From assembly GCA_934402375.1 (NCBI GenBank), contig CAKRUB010000009.1, positions 1-64,000 of the forward strand: DNA of 64,000 nucleotides, in the 5' to 3' direction. Both the position numbers and the translations under genes were made by a program. The notes beneath the pieces are model-generated. The model was not told the origin of the DNA, ran no database searches, and saw only the letters and a program-made list of their open reading frames with translations. This stretch comes from an uncultured Acetatifactor sp. (GTDB lineage Bacteria; Bacillota; Clostridia; Lachnospirales; Lachnospiraceae). How positions within the stretch are numbered: position 1 is the stretch's first letter; each line of letters begins with the position of its first letter. Of the stretch, positions 45,486 to 54,535 are shown piece by piece.

Positions 45486-47057
45486 TCAAGCCGTCTCCAT
45501 CCTGTCAAAATTCAATGTCGCCACGATCATAAACACGAGAGTAAATACCACCAGTACAAGATCCATGCTCAGATAAGCTCCGTTGATGCCGCCAAGTATA
45601 CTTCCAAGATAAGCTCCAAGCGCAGCGACCGCTATGACAATCCCCTGAATCAGCATCTGGAACAGCTGCTTTCCGGTTACCCCGAGCACACCACCGACCG
45701 CAATTTCCGCCACCGCAAGCGCATACAGCTTGTTGGATGCCAGCACTGTATAAAACAGGACACAGAAAACTGCCGTGACCGGCGACATCTCCATAACAAC
45801 CGCCCCGGGAAGCGTGATCAGAAGTCCATTGATGAAATTCTGGAGAAGCTGAAGCACCGTTGCATTCCAGAGCTTCGCAAAGGAAGACGCGGGAATCAGG
45901 TAAGTATAGGGAGCCTTTAATTCCTTCGCCCACTTTCCGTTTACCGTTGTAGAAATGAAAATCAGATACGCAGATGCTCCCGGTATCACAAAGGGCGTAA
46001 TATCCTCAAAGCCTCCCTCTCTCACATACAGAATCGCAATAGCAATCCCCGCGATCAGTGCAAAGAGGGTACTGATGTCAAAGATAAAGAACCGACTCTT
46101 CTTATATTCCAGCAGTTGTCTGTAGAAAAGAGCCTTTGCACCGCTTCCCTGCCAGCGCACGCTCGCCTTTCCGAACTTCTCCTTCTTGCCGAGCATCTTT
46201 GTCGTATTGCCCTGTTTGCGGCTCTCCTTCAGTTCCTCATAGTCTTCCGCAAACTTCACGGCATCCTCATAATAGGTTCCTGTACACTTCATACGGACAG
46301 CAGCGGTCACGACTGTCAGGAAAAGAATCACATACAGCGCCGTGCCGACAAGGTTCACCGTCGTCGCGCCCGTAAATAAAAGGTGAAGCACCGATACATA
46401 CCAGCCGATCACCGGCACAAGCTGCACCGCATCACTGTGCAGAAAATTCACCAGCGTTGCAAAGCTGAGCCCCTGCCGCACATAAAACACAACGCCGATC
46501 ACAGCCAGAACAATGAGCAGCCCGTAAGCCGCACGGATGATCCACGTTCTCTGCTCCTCCTTTAAACGTTCACTCCCGTACAGCATCATCATGACAGATG
46601 CCTCCAGAACGTTTTCACCGAAGATTGCAAAGAGGAAATACACCAGCAGCTTCCAAAGCTCAACGCCGAAAATAACGCCGCCGCAGACAGTTACAAAAAT
46701 ATTGAGCAGAATCTGCATCGGTATTGTCCTGATGTGTGCATAGAGCAGCACTCTCTTAGGGCTCACCGGAGAAGGGAACAGAAAGTGCACATCACAGTTT
46801 CCGTATATCAGTCCCTTACGCTTCGCATAGGCGATCAGGTTTCCCGGGATTATCCAGAAAGCAAACGCGGTCAGAACTCCCGCCATTCCACCGGAGGACG
46901 CAGCTCCCACCTGCTCTGCCAGCATCTTAAGCGAATACGGCACCGCCGTCAGATAGACGAGAATAATGACAAGATATAAGTAGGTAACCGGCTTACGCAG
47001 CGCCGTGCGTATGCGGTTCTTCATGATTGTCCGATAAAGATATGCTATTGCTCCCAC
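45486..47057 (-). CDS. ABC exporter membrane subunit
   Basis: 523 residues with about twelve TM helices and cytoplasmic N-terminus (MGAIAYLYRTIMKNRIRTA). The pattern is that of the putative ABC exporter family (long, twelve-TM subunits paired with a CcmA-like ATPase), found in Firmicutes for export of unknown compounds. A charged loop at ~265-300 (KLREESRKQ-type residues) lies mid-protein. The gene follows its ATPase by three bases. The substrate is unknown. Confidence 0.75.
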   Translation of the reverse strand: MGAIAYLYRTIMKNRIRTALRKPVTYLYLVIILVYLTAVPYSLKMLAEQVGAASSGGMAGVLTAFAFWIIPGNLIAYAKRKGLIYGNCDVHFLFPSPVSPKRVLLYAHIRTIPMQILLNIFVTVCGGVIFGVELWKLLVYFLFAIFGENVLEASVMMMLYGSERLKEEQRTWIIRAAYGLLIVLAVIGVVFYVRQGLSFATLVNFLHSDAVQLVPVIGWYVSVLHLLFTGATTVNLVGTALYVILFLTVVTAAVRMKCTGTYYEDAVKFAEDYEELKESRKQGNTTKMLGKKEKFGKASVRWQGSGAKALFYRQLLEYKKSRFFIFDISTLFALIAGIAIAILYVREGGFEDITPFVIPGASAYLIFISTTVNGKWAKELKAPYTYLIPASSFAKLWNATVLQLLQNFINGLLITLPGAVVMEMSPVTAVFCVLFYTVLASNKLYALAVAEIAVGGVLGVTGKQLFQMLIQGIVIAVAALGAYLGSILGGINGAYLSMDLVLVVFTLVFMIVATLNFDRMETA

Positions 47058-47060
47058 AAG

Positions 47061-47819
47061 CTACCTCCCGCCGCGTGCGGCATTGTCTGGGGCATGCTCC
47101 GCGACAGCTTCCTCAACGTCCTCCGTCTTCTGTCCGCCTGTCACCTTGAAGAACAGCTCCTCAAGATCCTCGTTCGCAAGCTCCTCGCGTGCATAGGTTC
47201 CCAGAATATGTCCCTTATCCATCACAAAGGTCACATCCCACAGTTCCTTCACCATCTCCAGCATGTGTGTGCTGATGAGAACGGTACAGCCCGCCTCACG
47301 CAGTTTCAAAATCACAGCCTTCAGCTCCTTGATTGCCGCAGGGTCAAGTCCGACCATCGGCTCATCCAGCAGAATCACCTTCGGCTTGATGACCAGTGCG
47401 CAGCAGATGCTGACCTTCTGCATCATGCCCTTCGACAGCTCATTCCCGAGCTTATCCTGCTTATCGGCAAGCTCAAACTCCTCGAGCAGCTCGTTGATCT
47501 CTTCGTCCGTCGCCGTGACGCCATAGGCTCTCTTGATAAACTCAATATGCTCCCGCACCGTCAGCGCCTCATACATATAGGGCATCTCCGGAACATAGGC
47601 AAAGCATTTTTTCGCCTCCTGCTCTCTGGAATCATATCCCTGAATGCGGATATGCCCCTGATAACGCAGCAGCCCCGCAATGCTCTTGATGACGGTTGAC
47701 TTTCCCGCGCCGTTCGGGCCAAGTAAAATTCCGACTCTGCCGTCGGGAACCGTGAAACCAACGCCGTCAACCGCCAGCGTCTTGCCATACTTCTTAGACA
47801 GATTGATAACCTCTAACAT
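47061..47819 (-). CDS. ABC exporter ATPase subunit
   Basis: 252 residues from the ATG at 47819 (MLEVINLSKKYGKT), with GGGAGAG upstream; the longer open frame reads through the leader repeat. Walker A is GPNGAGKSTVIKS, the signature LSKGMMQKVSICCALV and Walker B VILLDEPMVGLDPAA. The CcmA/YadG-type family pairs with the twelve-TM subunit downstream. Confidence 0.93.
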   Translation of the reverse strand: MLEVINLSKKYGKTLAVDGVGFTVPDGRVGILLGPNGAGKSTVIKSIAGLLRYQGHIRIQGYDSREQEAKKCFAYVPEMPYMYEALTVREHIEFIKRAYGVTATDEEINELLEEFELADKQDKLGNELSKGMMQKVSICCALVIKPKVILLDEPMVGLDPAAIKELKAVILKLREAGCTVLISTHMLEMVKELWDVTFVMDKGHILGTYAREELANEDLEELFFKVTGGQKTEDVEEAVAEHAPDNAARGGR

Positions 47820-47831
47820 CTCTTCTCTCCC

Positions 47832-47887
47832 TTTTTGCGCATAACGGGTTTGTGTCAAGTGTGTACAGACACAAATCTCGTGATTGA
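47832..47887 (-). repeat. Short leader repeat, copy 3 (ABC exporter leader)
   Basis: Full palindrome TTTGTGTC (47849-47856) / GACACAAA (47868-47875), 11-nt spacer, then CCCGTTATGCGC and a purine run into the ribosome site; upstream it keeps AATCACGAGA. The spacer differs from the clpB copy (GTACAC-type against GCGCGC-type), while the arms are identical. Confidence 0.75.
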
Positions 47888-47900
47888 AATATTTTTTAGA

Positions 47901-48093
47901 TAACTGCAAGAATCACATATTTCGGATAACAGCTTCGCAGGATGCACCTGACCACAAGCAGTGCACTCTGGAGCCGCCGGTGCTTAGTCTCCGTATTTTG
48001 GAGACTTATGCACCGCTGCGTGCGGAAGGTAGCGAGAGCGTGCCTGCGGTGGTCTGTGCATCCTGCGCAGCGTCACTCGCCACTTATTACCTA
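47901..48093. repeat. Inverted-repeat hairpin element, copy B
   Basis: Same family as 22014-22214, reversed relative to it. The core from CAGGATGCACCTGACCAC to GTGGTCTGTGCATCCTG is well kept; the outer GCGAAACTC ends have decayed. The central stems read GGTGC/GCACC and AGTCTCC/GGAGACT. It lies between the TraX-like gene and the ABC ATPase gene and begins just after the stop codon of the TraX-like gene. Confidence 0.8.
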
Positions 48094-48096
48094 CTT

Positions 48097-49158
48097 TTAC
48101 ACCGCCGGTATCCATCCCATCCCCATTGCAAGCGCCACCAGCCAGATCAGCAGCAGATGCACCGGATAGAATGCATAGAAGAAATACTTCATCTTAAGTC
48201 CCCGTTCGCCGTTGTACAATGCAATCGGAATCAGTGCGAAAAATGCCGTAATTTCGCTCAGACTCATGACGTTCAATGTAATACAGCCCGCCAGCATCGA
48301 TAAGACCTTATTTTTGCGGAATGCATACATCATAGCAATCGTCAGCACACCCATTCCCGAGTAATCCGTCTTCAGGAAATTCGCAAGCAGCATACCCGCA
48401 AACAGTACAAGGGCATATGTGCCGAGCTTTCCGATCGTTACCGTCTTCCTGCCCACGCAGAAGATCAGCACAACGACAAGAATCGCAACGACAGCAATAA
48501 CTACACCGATGATAGTAGCAGTATAAATATCCGTCTCGCCAACGAGATCCACACCGCCACGGAAACCGCGCAGAACCGAAAGCACATAATCTCTCACACC
48601 GCGTTCCATATAGAATATTGCCAATCCAAAGCCTGCCACAGCCGCAACCGCCTGAAGAACCTCAGAGAAATCCTTCTTGCTGAGGAAATCGATCGCCCAG
48701 AGTACGAGAAGCCCGATCAGCAAGGTAAAATAGACATTCTGATAATCCCAGTTCACGAAGCTGCCCGAAAACGCAAGATCAAAGGGTATCTCCGAGATCA
48801 AGCAGAACAGCGCCAGACGGAATGCATATTTCTTTACGTTCCGCGTCTTCTGGAAGCCCTCCACTAGCAGGAAGCAGAAAATCGGGAAGCCAAGCCGTCC
48901 GATCAGCCTCATTAACTGCGTGCCATAATATAAAAGCGCGTTTTGTGACAGCCACGACGTAATCTGCGCCAGATCTCCGCTCGCGATCACCCTGTAATAG
49001 TCCCCCGAAAGAATCATTCTGGTAAATATTGCCGCCGCAACATGGTCAATCAGCATCGTCACGACTGCAATAATCTTGATGGTGCTCCCCGAAATTCCTC
49101 TCTTTTTCTCCTGTGCTGCTCCCCCATATACGGGTTTCTGCATTGTCATACTATCCAT
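48097..49158 (-). CDS. TraX-family membrane protein
   Basis: 353 residues, about nine TM helices. The pattern STIKIIAVVTMLIDHVAAAIF, here residues ~25-45, with the conserved Asp-His, then RLIGRLGFPIFCFLLVEGF and LFCLISEIPFDLAF is that of the TraX family. The founding member acetylates F-pilin, but chromosomal Firmicute copies have no conjugation genes beside them and are probable membrane acyltransferases of unknown target. It carries a leader-repeat copy upstream. Confidence 0.85.
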   Translation of the reverse strand: MDSMTMQKPVYGGAAQEKKRGISGSTIKIIAVVTMLIDHVAAAIFTRMILSGDYYRVIASGDLAQITSWLSQNALLYYGTQLMRLIGRLGFPIFCFLLVEGFQKTRNVKKYAFRLALFCLISEIPFDLAFSGSFVNWDYQNVYFTLLIGLLVLWAIDFLSKKDFSEVLQAVAAVAGFGLAIFYMERGVRDYVLSVLRGFRGGVDLVGETDIYTATIIGVVIAVVAILVVVLIFCVGRKTVTIGKLGTYALVLFAGMLLANFLKTDYSGMGVLTIAMMYAFRKNKVLSMLAGCITLNVMSLSEITAFFALIPIALYNGERGLKMKYFFYAFYPVHLLLIWLVALAMGMGWIPAV

Positions 49159-49169
49159 TTCTCTCTCCT

Positions 49170-49228
49170 CATTTCTGTGAACGTTCTTTGCGTGTCAAGT
49201 ACACGCAGCCACAAATCTCATGATTGAA
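49170..49228 (-). repeat. Short leader repeat, copy 4 (TraX leader)
   Basis: Keeps AATCATGAGATTTGTGGC, TACTTGACAC and the CGCAAAGAACGTTCACAG to GAAATGAGGA tract, but has lost the 12-bp segment between them (the part that carries CTCG.TATG in other copies), so the palindrome is degraded. It ends at the ribosome site of the TraX-like gene. Confidence 0.7.
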
Positions 49229-49255
49229 AATCATGCTAGGCATTTGCCAAATTCA

Positions 49256-49302
49256 CACTGTGCAACGTCACTTGCAAAAACGTAAATTTCACAACTACCT
49301 GT
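49256..49302. repeat. Solo right end of the hairpin element
   Basis: TGTGCAACGTCACTTGCAAAA and the following AATTTCACAAC match the right end of copy C (50350-50390). The rest of the element is missing. It shows these elements decay or recombine in place. Confidence 0.5.
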
Positions 49303-49395
49303 AGTTTTGTTTTCTGTATTATTCAATTAATACAATAATTCATTTGGTAATGTTTGTCAATGCCCTTATCCGCACTTTATCAGAAATATCGTGCA

Positions 49396-49440
49396 TAAAA
49401 AAAGAACCATGCCGGTGCCACCACCCGCATAGCTCTTTTC
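49396..49440 (-). terminator. Terminator of orphan response regulator
   Basis: An imperfect ~15-bp stem (AAAAGAACCATGCCGG against CCCGCATAGCTCTTTT) with a T run on the minus strand, ten bases after the regulator's stop. Confidence 0.75.
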
Positions 49441-49449
49441 CCCCATTTC

Positions 49450-50145
49450 CTAGCCAACCTTATAACCGTTTCCCCAGACCGCCTTAAGGTATCTGGGCTC
49501 TCTCGGATTCTCCTCTATCTTCTCCCGGATATGCCTCACATGGACGGCGATGGTGTTGTCCGCGCCGATCGCCTGCATCTTCCAGATACTTTCGTAAATC
49601 TGGCTGTTCGAGAACACCTTTCCTCTCTGCTGCACCAGAAGCCTCAATATTTTATACTCAATCGGTGTCAGCCGCACTCCCTTTCCATCCACCGTCACCG
49701 TGCGCTGGGTATCGTCGATCACCAGCCCGTCTATCCGGTAGATTCTATCTATGTTTTTGCAGACATTGACCAGCTGGGTATAGCGGCGCAGCTGCGATTT
49801 CACTCTCGCCAGAAGCTCCAGCGGATTGCAGTCCGCCGTCACATAATCGTCCGCCCCCGCCTCAAGCGCCATGATCTTTGCCGTCTCCGCCGACTGCTTT
49901 GACACAACGATCAGCGGGATTGTGCTGGTATGGCGCAGCGCAGCGATCAGTTCAATTCCCTTATCCCAGCCCTTGTCATTCAATGCCACGTCCACCAACA
50001 TCAGCTGTATGTCTCTATCCTCAAAGAACCGGCTGATCTCCTCAGCCTCTGCCGCCACGACCATCTCCATTCCCTCACCGGCAAACAGCGGCTCCATCTT
50101 CTCCACGATTCCTGTCTGATTATTATACACCAGTATCTTTCCCAT
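49450..50145 (-). CDS. OmpR/PhoB-family response regulator, orphan
   Basis: 231 residues from the ATG at 50145 (MGKILVYNNQTGIVEKME), with GGGTG upstream. The receiver domain has the phospho-acceptor Asp in LMLVDVALND, but the acidic pair after strand 1 is weak (YNN instead of DDE/EDD), so phosphorylation may be altered. ALEAGADDYVTADCNPLEL carries an unusual Thr-Ala in place of Thr/Val-Lys-Pro. The C-terminal winged helix is intact (RLTPIEYKILRLLVQQ, then VHVRHIREKIEE). No histidine kinase is adjacent. It may be an atypical, KdpE- or NsrR-like regulator acting independently of phosphate. Confidence 0.88.
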   Translation of the reverse strand: MGKILVYNNQTGIVEKMEPLFAGEGMEMVVAAEAEEISRFFEDRDIQLMLVDVALNDKGWDKGIELIAALRHTSTIPLIVVSKQSAETAKIMALEAGADDYVTADCNPLELLARVKSQLRRYTQLVNVCKNIDRIYRIDGLVIDDTQRTVTVDGKGVRLTPIEYKILRLLVQQRGKVFSNSQIYESIWKMQAIGADNTIAVHVRHIREKIEENPREPRYLKAVWGNGYKVG

Positions 50146-50185
50146 GCCGTCACCCTTTCCTTTCCCTGCACCCTCACTCATCCAG

Positions 50186-50396
50186 ATAATTTTGAAACTC
50201 ATTGTTTTCCCGCAACAGTTGCACAAGATGCACCTGACCACAAGCAGCGCACTCTGGAGCCGCCGGCGTTTAGATGCCGTCCTATGGCATCTTACGCGCC
50301 GTTGCGAGCGGAAGGTAGCGCAAGCGTGCCTGCGGTGGTCTGTGCATTTTGCGCAACGTCACTTGTAAAAAACCAAATTTCACTTTAAACAGTTAT
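50186..50396. repeat. Inverted-repeat hairpin element, copy C
   Basis: Same family, in the orientation of copies B and D. The central stem is AGATGCC/GGCATCT (AGTCTCC/GGAGACT in copies A and B), and the outer stem is GGCG/CGCC. The ends retain only TTTTGAAACTC and AAATTTCACTTT. It fills the region upstream of the orphan response regulator. Confidence 0.82.
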
Positions 50397-50478
50397 CTCT
50401 ATTTCTACACTGCCATTGTATCAAAGTTGTATTTTCCATCGAACCATGTGCCGTCGGCACATATAATAAACGCAATAA

Positions 50479-50506
50479 AGTAGAGAGTGATTCAACACTC
50501 TCTACT
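50479..50506 (-). terminator. Terminator of engB-AI-2E permease operon
   Basis: Perfect 11-bp stem AGTAGAGAGTG / CACTCTCTACT with a 6-nt loop, followed on the minus strand by TTTATTGCG. Confidence 0.75.
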
Positions 50507-50536
50507 TATTTAGACTACTTTTCCCCATGAAAAGTT

Positions 50537-51805
50537 TCAGTTCTGTTTCGTTTTTTTCATTTTTTTACTGCTTTTTCTGCGCTCCCGCTCTTCCAGCTTT
50601 TTCTGCTCGGCTTCCCTGCGCTGCGCTTCTACCGCCTTAGCCGCCTCCTCATTCTGCATCTCCATCTCCTCCACCTCGAACATATCCTCTTTTCCAAGAT
50701 GTCTGAAACGATTGATACCCGCGACTAAGATCATCACACTGTTCTTCGTCGTCTCGAAGGCGCCCTCCTGATACATGGAATAGACTAACAGTCCCAGCGG
50801 CACGGCAATAATCATGCCGATAACACTTCCAAACTTATAGCCGATAAATAGAAGGAAAAGCGTCGGCAGCGGAGGCACACCCATGGAATCACCCACGATC
50901 TTCGGCTGGATCAGCTGTCTTGCCAGCTGCCCGCCGCCCCATATGATCAAAAGTCCGATCGCCAGCTTGTAATCCGCTGTCAGAATCTTAATGATTGCCC
51001 ACGGCACAAGCACGGTTCCCGTCCCCAGAAACGGCAGAAAATCCAGAAAAGCAACACCGAGTGCAATGAGTGCAAAATAGTTCACTCGAAGCACGCCAAG
51101 TCCGACCAGAAGCAGCAAATACATCCACACCTCAATTTTCAGCTGTGCCTTAAAATAGCCGCCAACAGAGCGAACCAGACTGTTCCGCATCGCCGCATAA
51201 CGAAGCTGGATGGATGCCGGTGTGTGCTTACGGAACCATTCATTGATCAGCCCCCTCTCCGCGACAAAGAAATACGAGGAGAGAAGCGCCATGATGATAC
51301 CGATGAAAATCGACGGAAGCTGCTTTGCCAGATTTCCCGCTGCAGCGATGGTCGGTGTTCCGATCTTGCCCATAAACTCGCCGACGTAACTGCCGATCTG
51401 CGCCGCAAAGTCATTGACCTTCAGCTGTGCTTCTCCCGGAAGCTTTGACAGCAATACATTCAGGGACTTTCCGATCTCCGCAAGATCCGCCTCCATGCTC
51501 TTCCACATTCCGGGAAGGGAGCCGATCAGACCGATAACCTGCTCCACTAACTGTGATATGACTAGATACCCCAGCAGGACAATTAGTGCAATAACCACCA
51601 CAATGACAAAAGCGCTTCCGATCTTACGCTTAATCTTGACCTTCTCTTCAAAGAAACGAACCAACGGACTGGCGATCAGCGCAATGACCCAGCCTGCCAC
51701 AAACGGCGCAAAGAAAACAATCACCTTCGGCAGAAGAATAATTGCCGCCAGAAGCAGTGCGATTGCAACCGCAATATTGACTAAAGCTTTACTGTACTTC
51801 TTCAT
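50537..51805 (-). CDS. AI-2E/PerM-family transporter
   Basis: 422 residues from the ATG at 51805 (GGAGGGGAAC upstream). Seven to eight TM helices: a pair at the start, a helical soluble insertion (~105-160), then a central bundle that includes FLDFLPFLGTGTVLVPWAI, the conserved P-x-x-G-T/P motif of the family. The C-terminal 60 residues are highly charged (Glu/Lys/Arg), a cytoplasmic tail. Proteins of the family are permeases, some as Na+/H+ antiporters; the autoinducer-2 role does not hold for most. The start overlaps engB by 17 bp. Confidence 0.88.
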   Translation of the reverse strand: MKKYSKALVNIAVAIALLLAAIILLPKVIVFFAPFVAGWVIALIASPLVRFFEEKVKIKRKIGSAFVIVVVIALIVLLGYLVISQLVEQVIGLIGSLPGMWKSMEADLAEIGKSLNVLLSKLPGEAQLKVNDFAAQIGSYVGEFMGKIGTPTIAAAGNLAKQLPSIFIGIIMALLSSYFFVAERGLINEWFRKHTPASIQLRYAAMRNSLVRSVGGYFKAQLKIEVWMYLLLLVGLGVLRVNYFALIALGVAFLDFLPFLGTGTVLVPWAIIKILTADYKLAIGLLIIWGGGQLARQLIQPKIVGDSMGVPPLPTLFLLFIGYKFGSVIGMIIAVPLGLLVYSMYQEGAFETTKNSVMILVAGINRFRHLGKEDMFEVEEMEMQNEEAAKAVEAQRREAEQKKLEERERRKSSKKMKKTKQN

Positions 51806-52406
51806 GTTCCCCTCCCTGTTCCTCCTCCAGAATTCCATCCAGTATCTCGTAGATCTCCTCGCGCCCCTGCTTGCTCTCTGCCGAGAAAGGAATCAGCACG
51901 GCTCCCTCTTCGGTGTGAAGTGTCGTCCGGATGAGCTTCAACTGCTTCTGAATCTGGCTCCTGTTGATTTTATCCATCTTTGTCGCTATGATAATCGGGT
52001 GATATCCGTTGCTCAAGATCCAGTCGTACATGGTTCTGTCATTCTCCGACGGTGCATGGCGGATGTCCACAAGAAGGAACACCGCCTTCAGCTGCCGGGA
52101 CTTATGCAGATACCTCTCAATCATCTTTCCCCATTGAACCTTGACCGACTCGCTCACCTTTGCAAATCCGTAGCCGGGCAGATCAACGAAATAAATCGCC
52201 TCGTTGACATTATAGTAGTTGATCGTCTGCGTCTTTCCCGGCTGGGCACTGGTTCTCGCCAGCGATTTACGGTTCATCAGCGCATTGATCAGCGAAGATT
52301 TTCCGACATTGCTCTTTCCGGCAAAAGCCACCTCCGGCAGCGAATTATCCGGCAGCTTGCTCGTGATGCCGCACACCGTCTCCAGACTCACATTCTTAAT
52401 GATCAT
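51789..52406 (-). CDS. engB: Ribosome biogenesis GTPase EngB (YsxC/YihA)
   Basis: 205 residues. G1 is AFAGKSNVGKSSLINAL, G2 lies in ARTSAQPGKTQTINYY, G3 is FVDLPGYGFAKV, G4 is ATKMDKINRSQ and G5 is IPFSAESKQG. It is needed for late assembly of the large ribosomal subunit. The clpX-engB order downstream of clpP and tig is common in Firmicutes. Confidence 0.96.
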   Translation of the reverse strand: MIIKNVSLETVCGITSKLPDNSLPEVAFAGKSNVGKSSLINALMNRKSLARTSAQPGKTQTINYYNVNEAIYFVDLPGYGFAKVSESVKVQWGKMIERYLHKSRQLKAVFLLVDIRHAPSENDRTMYDWILSNGYHPIIIATKMDKINRSQIQKQLKLIRTTLHTEEGAVLIPFSAESKQGREEIYEILDGILEEEQGGEHEEVQ

Positions 52407-52426
52407 ACTTTTCCCTTTCTGTCAAA

Positions 52427-52455
52427 GAGAGCGCCGCATAAAACGGCGCTCTATT
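52427..52455 (-). terminator. Hairpin between clpX and engB
   Basis: 9-bp stem AGAGCGCCG / CGGCGCTCT with a 7-nt loop, followed on the minus strand by CTTTG. A weak terminator or processing hairpin. Confidence 0.45.
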
Positions 52456-52475
52456 AACACAGATTTCCACCTGAA

Positions 52476-53750
52476 CTAAATTGCAGTATCCAGCTTTTTC
52501 CTGCCTTCGCCCTTATGAATGACCACAGGCTCACATTCCTCATCCACGACAGCCTTCGTAATGATACATTCCTCGATCGACTCATCCGAGGGGATTCTGT
52601 ACATGATGTCCATCAGTACACTCTCCATAATAGAGCGCAGACCTCTCGCACCTGTCTTTCTCTCGAACGCCTTGTCGGCAATCGCCTCCACCGCGTCATC
52701 CTCAAAGGTCAGTTCCACATTGTCCATATCAAACAGCTTCTTGTACTGCTTGATCAGTGCATTCTTCGGCTCCTTCAGGATACGGATCAACGCTTCTCTG
52801 TCCAGTCCGCGCAAGGTTACGCTGATCGGTACACGTCCCACAAATTCAGGGATCAGTCCAAACTTGACAAGATCCTGCGGCGTCACCTCCTGCAGCAGGT
52901 CGCTGATCTCCTTGTTTGTCTTCTGGGAGACCTCCGTATTAAAGCCGATCGCCTTGCGGTCAAGACGCGCCTCCACGATCTTCTCCAGCCCATCAAACGC
53001 TCCTCCACAGATGAACAGGATGTTGGATGTGTCAATATTAATCAGCTCCTGATGGGGATGCTTTCTTCCACCCTGGGGTGGAACGCTCGCGATGGTTCCC
53101 TCGACAATCTTCAGCAGTGCCTGCTGTACACCCTCGCCGGAGACATCCCTTGTGATCGAGACATTTTCGCCCTTCTTCGTAATCTTATCGATCTCGTCAA
53201 TATAGATGATGCCGTACTGGGCGCGCTCGACATCATAATCCGCCGCCTGAATCAGCTTCAGCAGAATGTTCTCCACGTCCTCGCCGACATAGCCGGCCTC
53301 TGTCAGTGTCGTCGCATCCGCAATGGCAAAGGGCACGTTGATAATCTTCGCCAGTGTCTGTGCCAGATAGGTCTTGCCGGAACCTGTCGGTCCGACCATA
53401 ATGATATTGCTCTTCTGCAGCTCCACCTCGTCGAGATCCTTCGGCGCGGTTACGCGCTTATAGTGGTTATACACTGCTACCGACAATACCTTCTTTGCCT
53501 CATCCTGTCCAACCACATACTCATCCAGAAAGTTCTTGATCTGCATTGGCTTTAACAGATTGATCTCCGCCTGAGCCGTCTCCTGGACTGCGTCATCCTC
53601 GAGCTCCTCCTCCAGAATGTCCGCACAAATATCAATACATTCATCACAGATATACACTCCGGCGGGACCCGCGATCAGCTTGCGAACCTGACTCTGGGTC
53701 TTATTGCAGAAGGAACATCTTATTTCATTGCCGTTCATTTTCGATGCCAT
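52476..53750 (-). CDS. clpX: ClpX ATPase
   Basis: 424 residues. An N-terminal zinc-binding domain (CSFCNKTQ then [10 protein letters not shown] gives four Cys) precedes a single AAA+ module: Walker [16 protein letters not shown], Walker [12 protein letters not shown], sensor [14 protein letters not shown] and the [11 protein letters not shown] pore-1 loop. The ClpP-contact IGF loop lies around residues ~265-270 (KAIGFNTEV). It unfolds tagged proteins for ClpP. It is 17 bp downstream of clpP. Confidence 0.98.
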   Translation of the reverse strand: MASKMNGNEIRCSFCNKTQSQVRKLIAGPAGVYICDECIDICADILEEELEDDAVQETAQAEINLLKPMQIKNFLDEYVVGQDEAKKVLSVAVYNHYKRVTAPKDLDEVELQKSNIIMVGPTGSGKTYLAQTLAKIINVPFAIADATTLTEAGYVGEDVENILLKLIQAADYDVERAQYGIIYIDEIDKITKKGENVSITRDVSGEGVQQALLKIVEGTIASVPPQGGRKHPHQELINIDTSNILFICGGAFDGLEKIVEARLDRKAIGFNTEVSQKTNKEISDLLQEVTPQDLVKFGLIPEFVGRVPISVTLRGLDREALIRILKEPKNALIKQYKKLFDMDNVELTFEDDAVEAIADKAFERKTGARGLRSIMESVLMDIMYRIPSDESIEECIITKAVVDEECEPVVIHKGEGRKKLDTAI

Positions 53751-53767
53751 TCCTTAACTCCTAAAAA

Positions 53768-54358
53768 TTATTTTGTGTCGTGAGAGCTGATAACCTTATC
53801 GATCAGACCGTATGCCATTGCCTCGTCGGCGCTCATCCAGTTGTCACGCTCCGTGTCAGCGCATACTGTCTCGTAATCCTTGCCGGAATTTTCGGCAATC
53901 ATACGATTCAGCTTTTCCTTCGTCTTCAAAATATGTCTTGCAGCGATCTCAATTTCCGTTGCCTGTCCCTGAGTTCCGCCGAGAGGCTGATGGATCATGA
54001 TCTCCGCATTGGGCAGGGCATACCTCTTTCCCTTTGCGCCGCCGTTCAGCAGAAAAGCACCCATGCTGGCAGCCATTCCGATACATACGGTAGACACATC
54101 GCATTTAATATACTGCATGGTATCATAAATTGCAAGACCTGCCGTCACAGAACCTCCCGGGCTGTTAATATAGAGATGGATATCCTTCTCAGGGTCCTCC
54201 GCCTCAAGGAAAAGCAGCTGTGCAACCACAATGCTTGCCGAGGTATCCGTCACCTCTTCTCCCAGGAAAATAATTCTGTCCTTCAGAAGTCTGGAATAAA
54301 TATCATAAGATCTTTCACCTTTGCTTGTCTGTTCAATGACGTAAGGCACTAAACTCAT
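53768..54358 (-). CDS. clpP: ClpP protease subunit
   Basis: 196 residues. The catalytic Ser lies in [13 protein letters not shown], the His in [10 protein letters not shown] and the Asp in [12 protein letters not shown]. The N-terminal segment after [12 protein letters not shown] is the axial loop. Ribosome site GGAGG. It is transcribed from its own promoter with clpX downstream. Confidence 0.98.
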   Translation of the reverse strand: MSLVPYVIEQTSKGERSYDIYSRLLKDRIIFLGEEVTDTSASIVVAQLLFLEAEDPEKDIHLYINSPGGSVTAGLAIYDTMQYIKCDVSTVCIGMAASMGAFLLNGGAKGKRYALPNAEIMIHQPLGGTQGQATEIEIAARHILKTKEKLNRMIAENSGKDYETVCADTERDNWMSADEAMAYGLIDKVISSHDTK

Positions 54359-54407
54359 ATCAGAATCCTCCGTTCTGTCCTTTAATCTGTAAAAATATAC
54401 CTTTCTT

Positions 54408-54436
54408 ATATTATCCTACCGGAACATGTTTTTCAA
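54408..54436 (-). promoter_or_regulatory. clpP promoter
   Basis: Minus strand TTGAAA (54431-54436), 17-bp spacer, TAATAT (54408-54413), about 50 bp before clpP. No CtsR direct repeat was seen. Confidence 0.7.
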
Positions 54437-54474
54437 TGCATTCAGCGCGAATTAATAAAAATTTAAACTCTATT

Positions 54475-54517
54475 ACCAAAAACGGCTGCGCTCCTTTGTT
54501 CCGGAGTGCAGCCGCTC
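54475..54517 (-). terminator. tig terminator
   Basis: 12-bp stem CGGCTGCGCTCC / GGAGTGCAGCCG (one mismatch) with an 8-nt loop and TTTTTGG on the minus strand, just after tig. Confidence 0.85.
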
Positions 54518-54535
54518 ATATTATCCTGAAGTATT

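Noticed and set aside
47901-50396. Hairpin copies B and C as transcription terminators or tRNA-like genes
   Set aside because: They lack T tracts after the hairpin and lie in either orientation relative to genes, which fits a repeat element better.
52515-53555. 346-codon plus-strand frame opposite clpX
   Set aside because: Antisense shadow of an unmistakable clpX.
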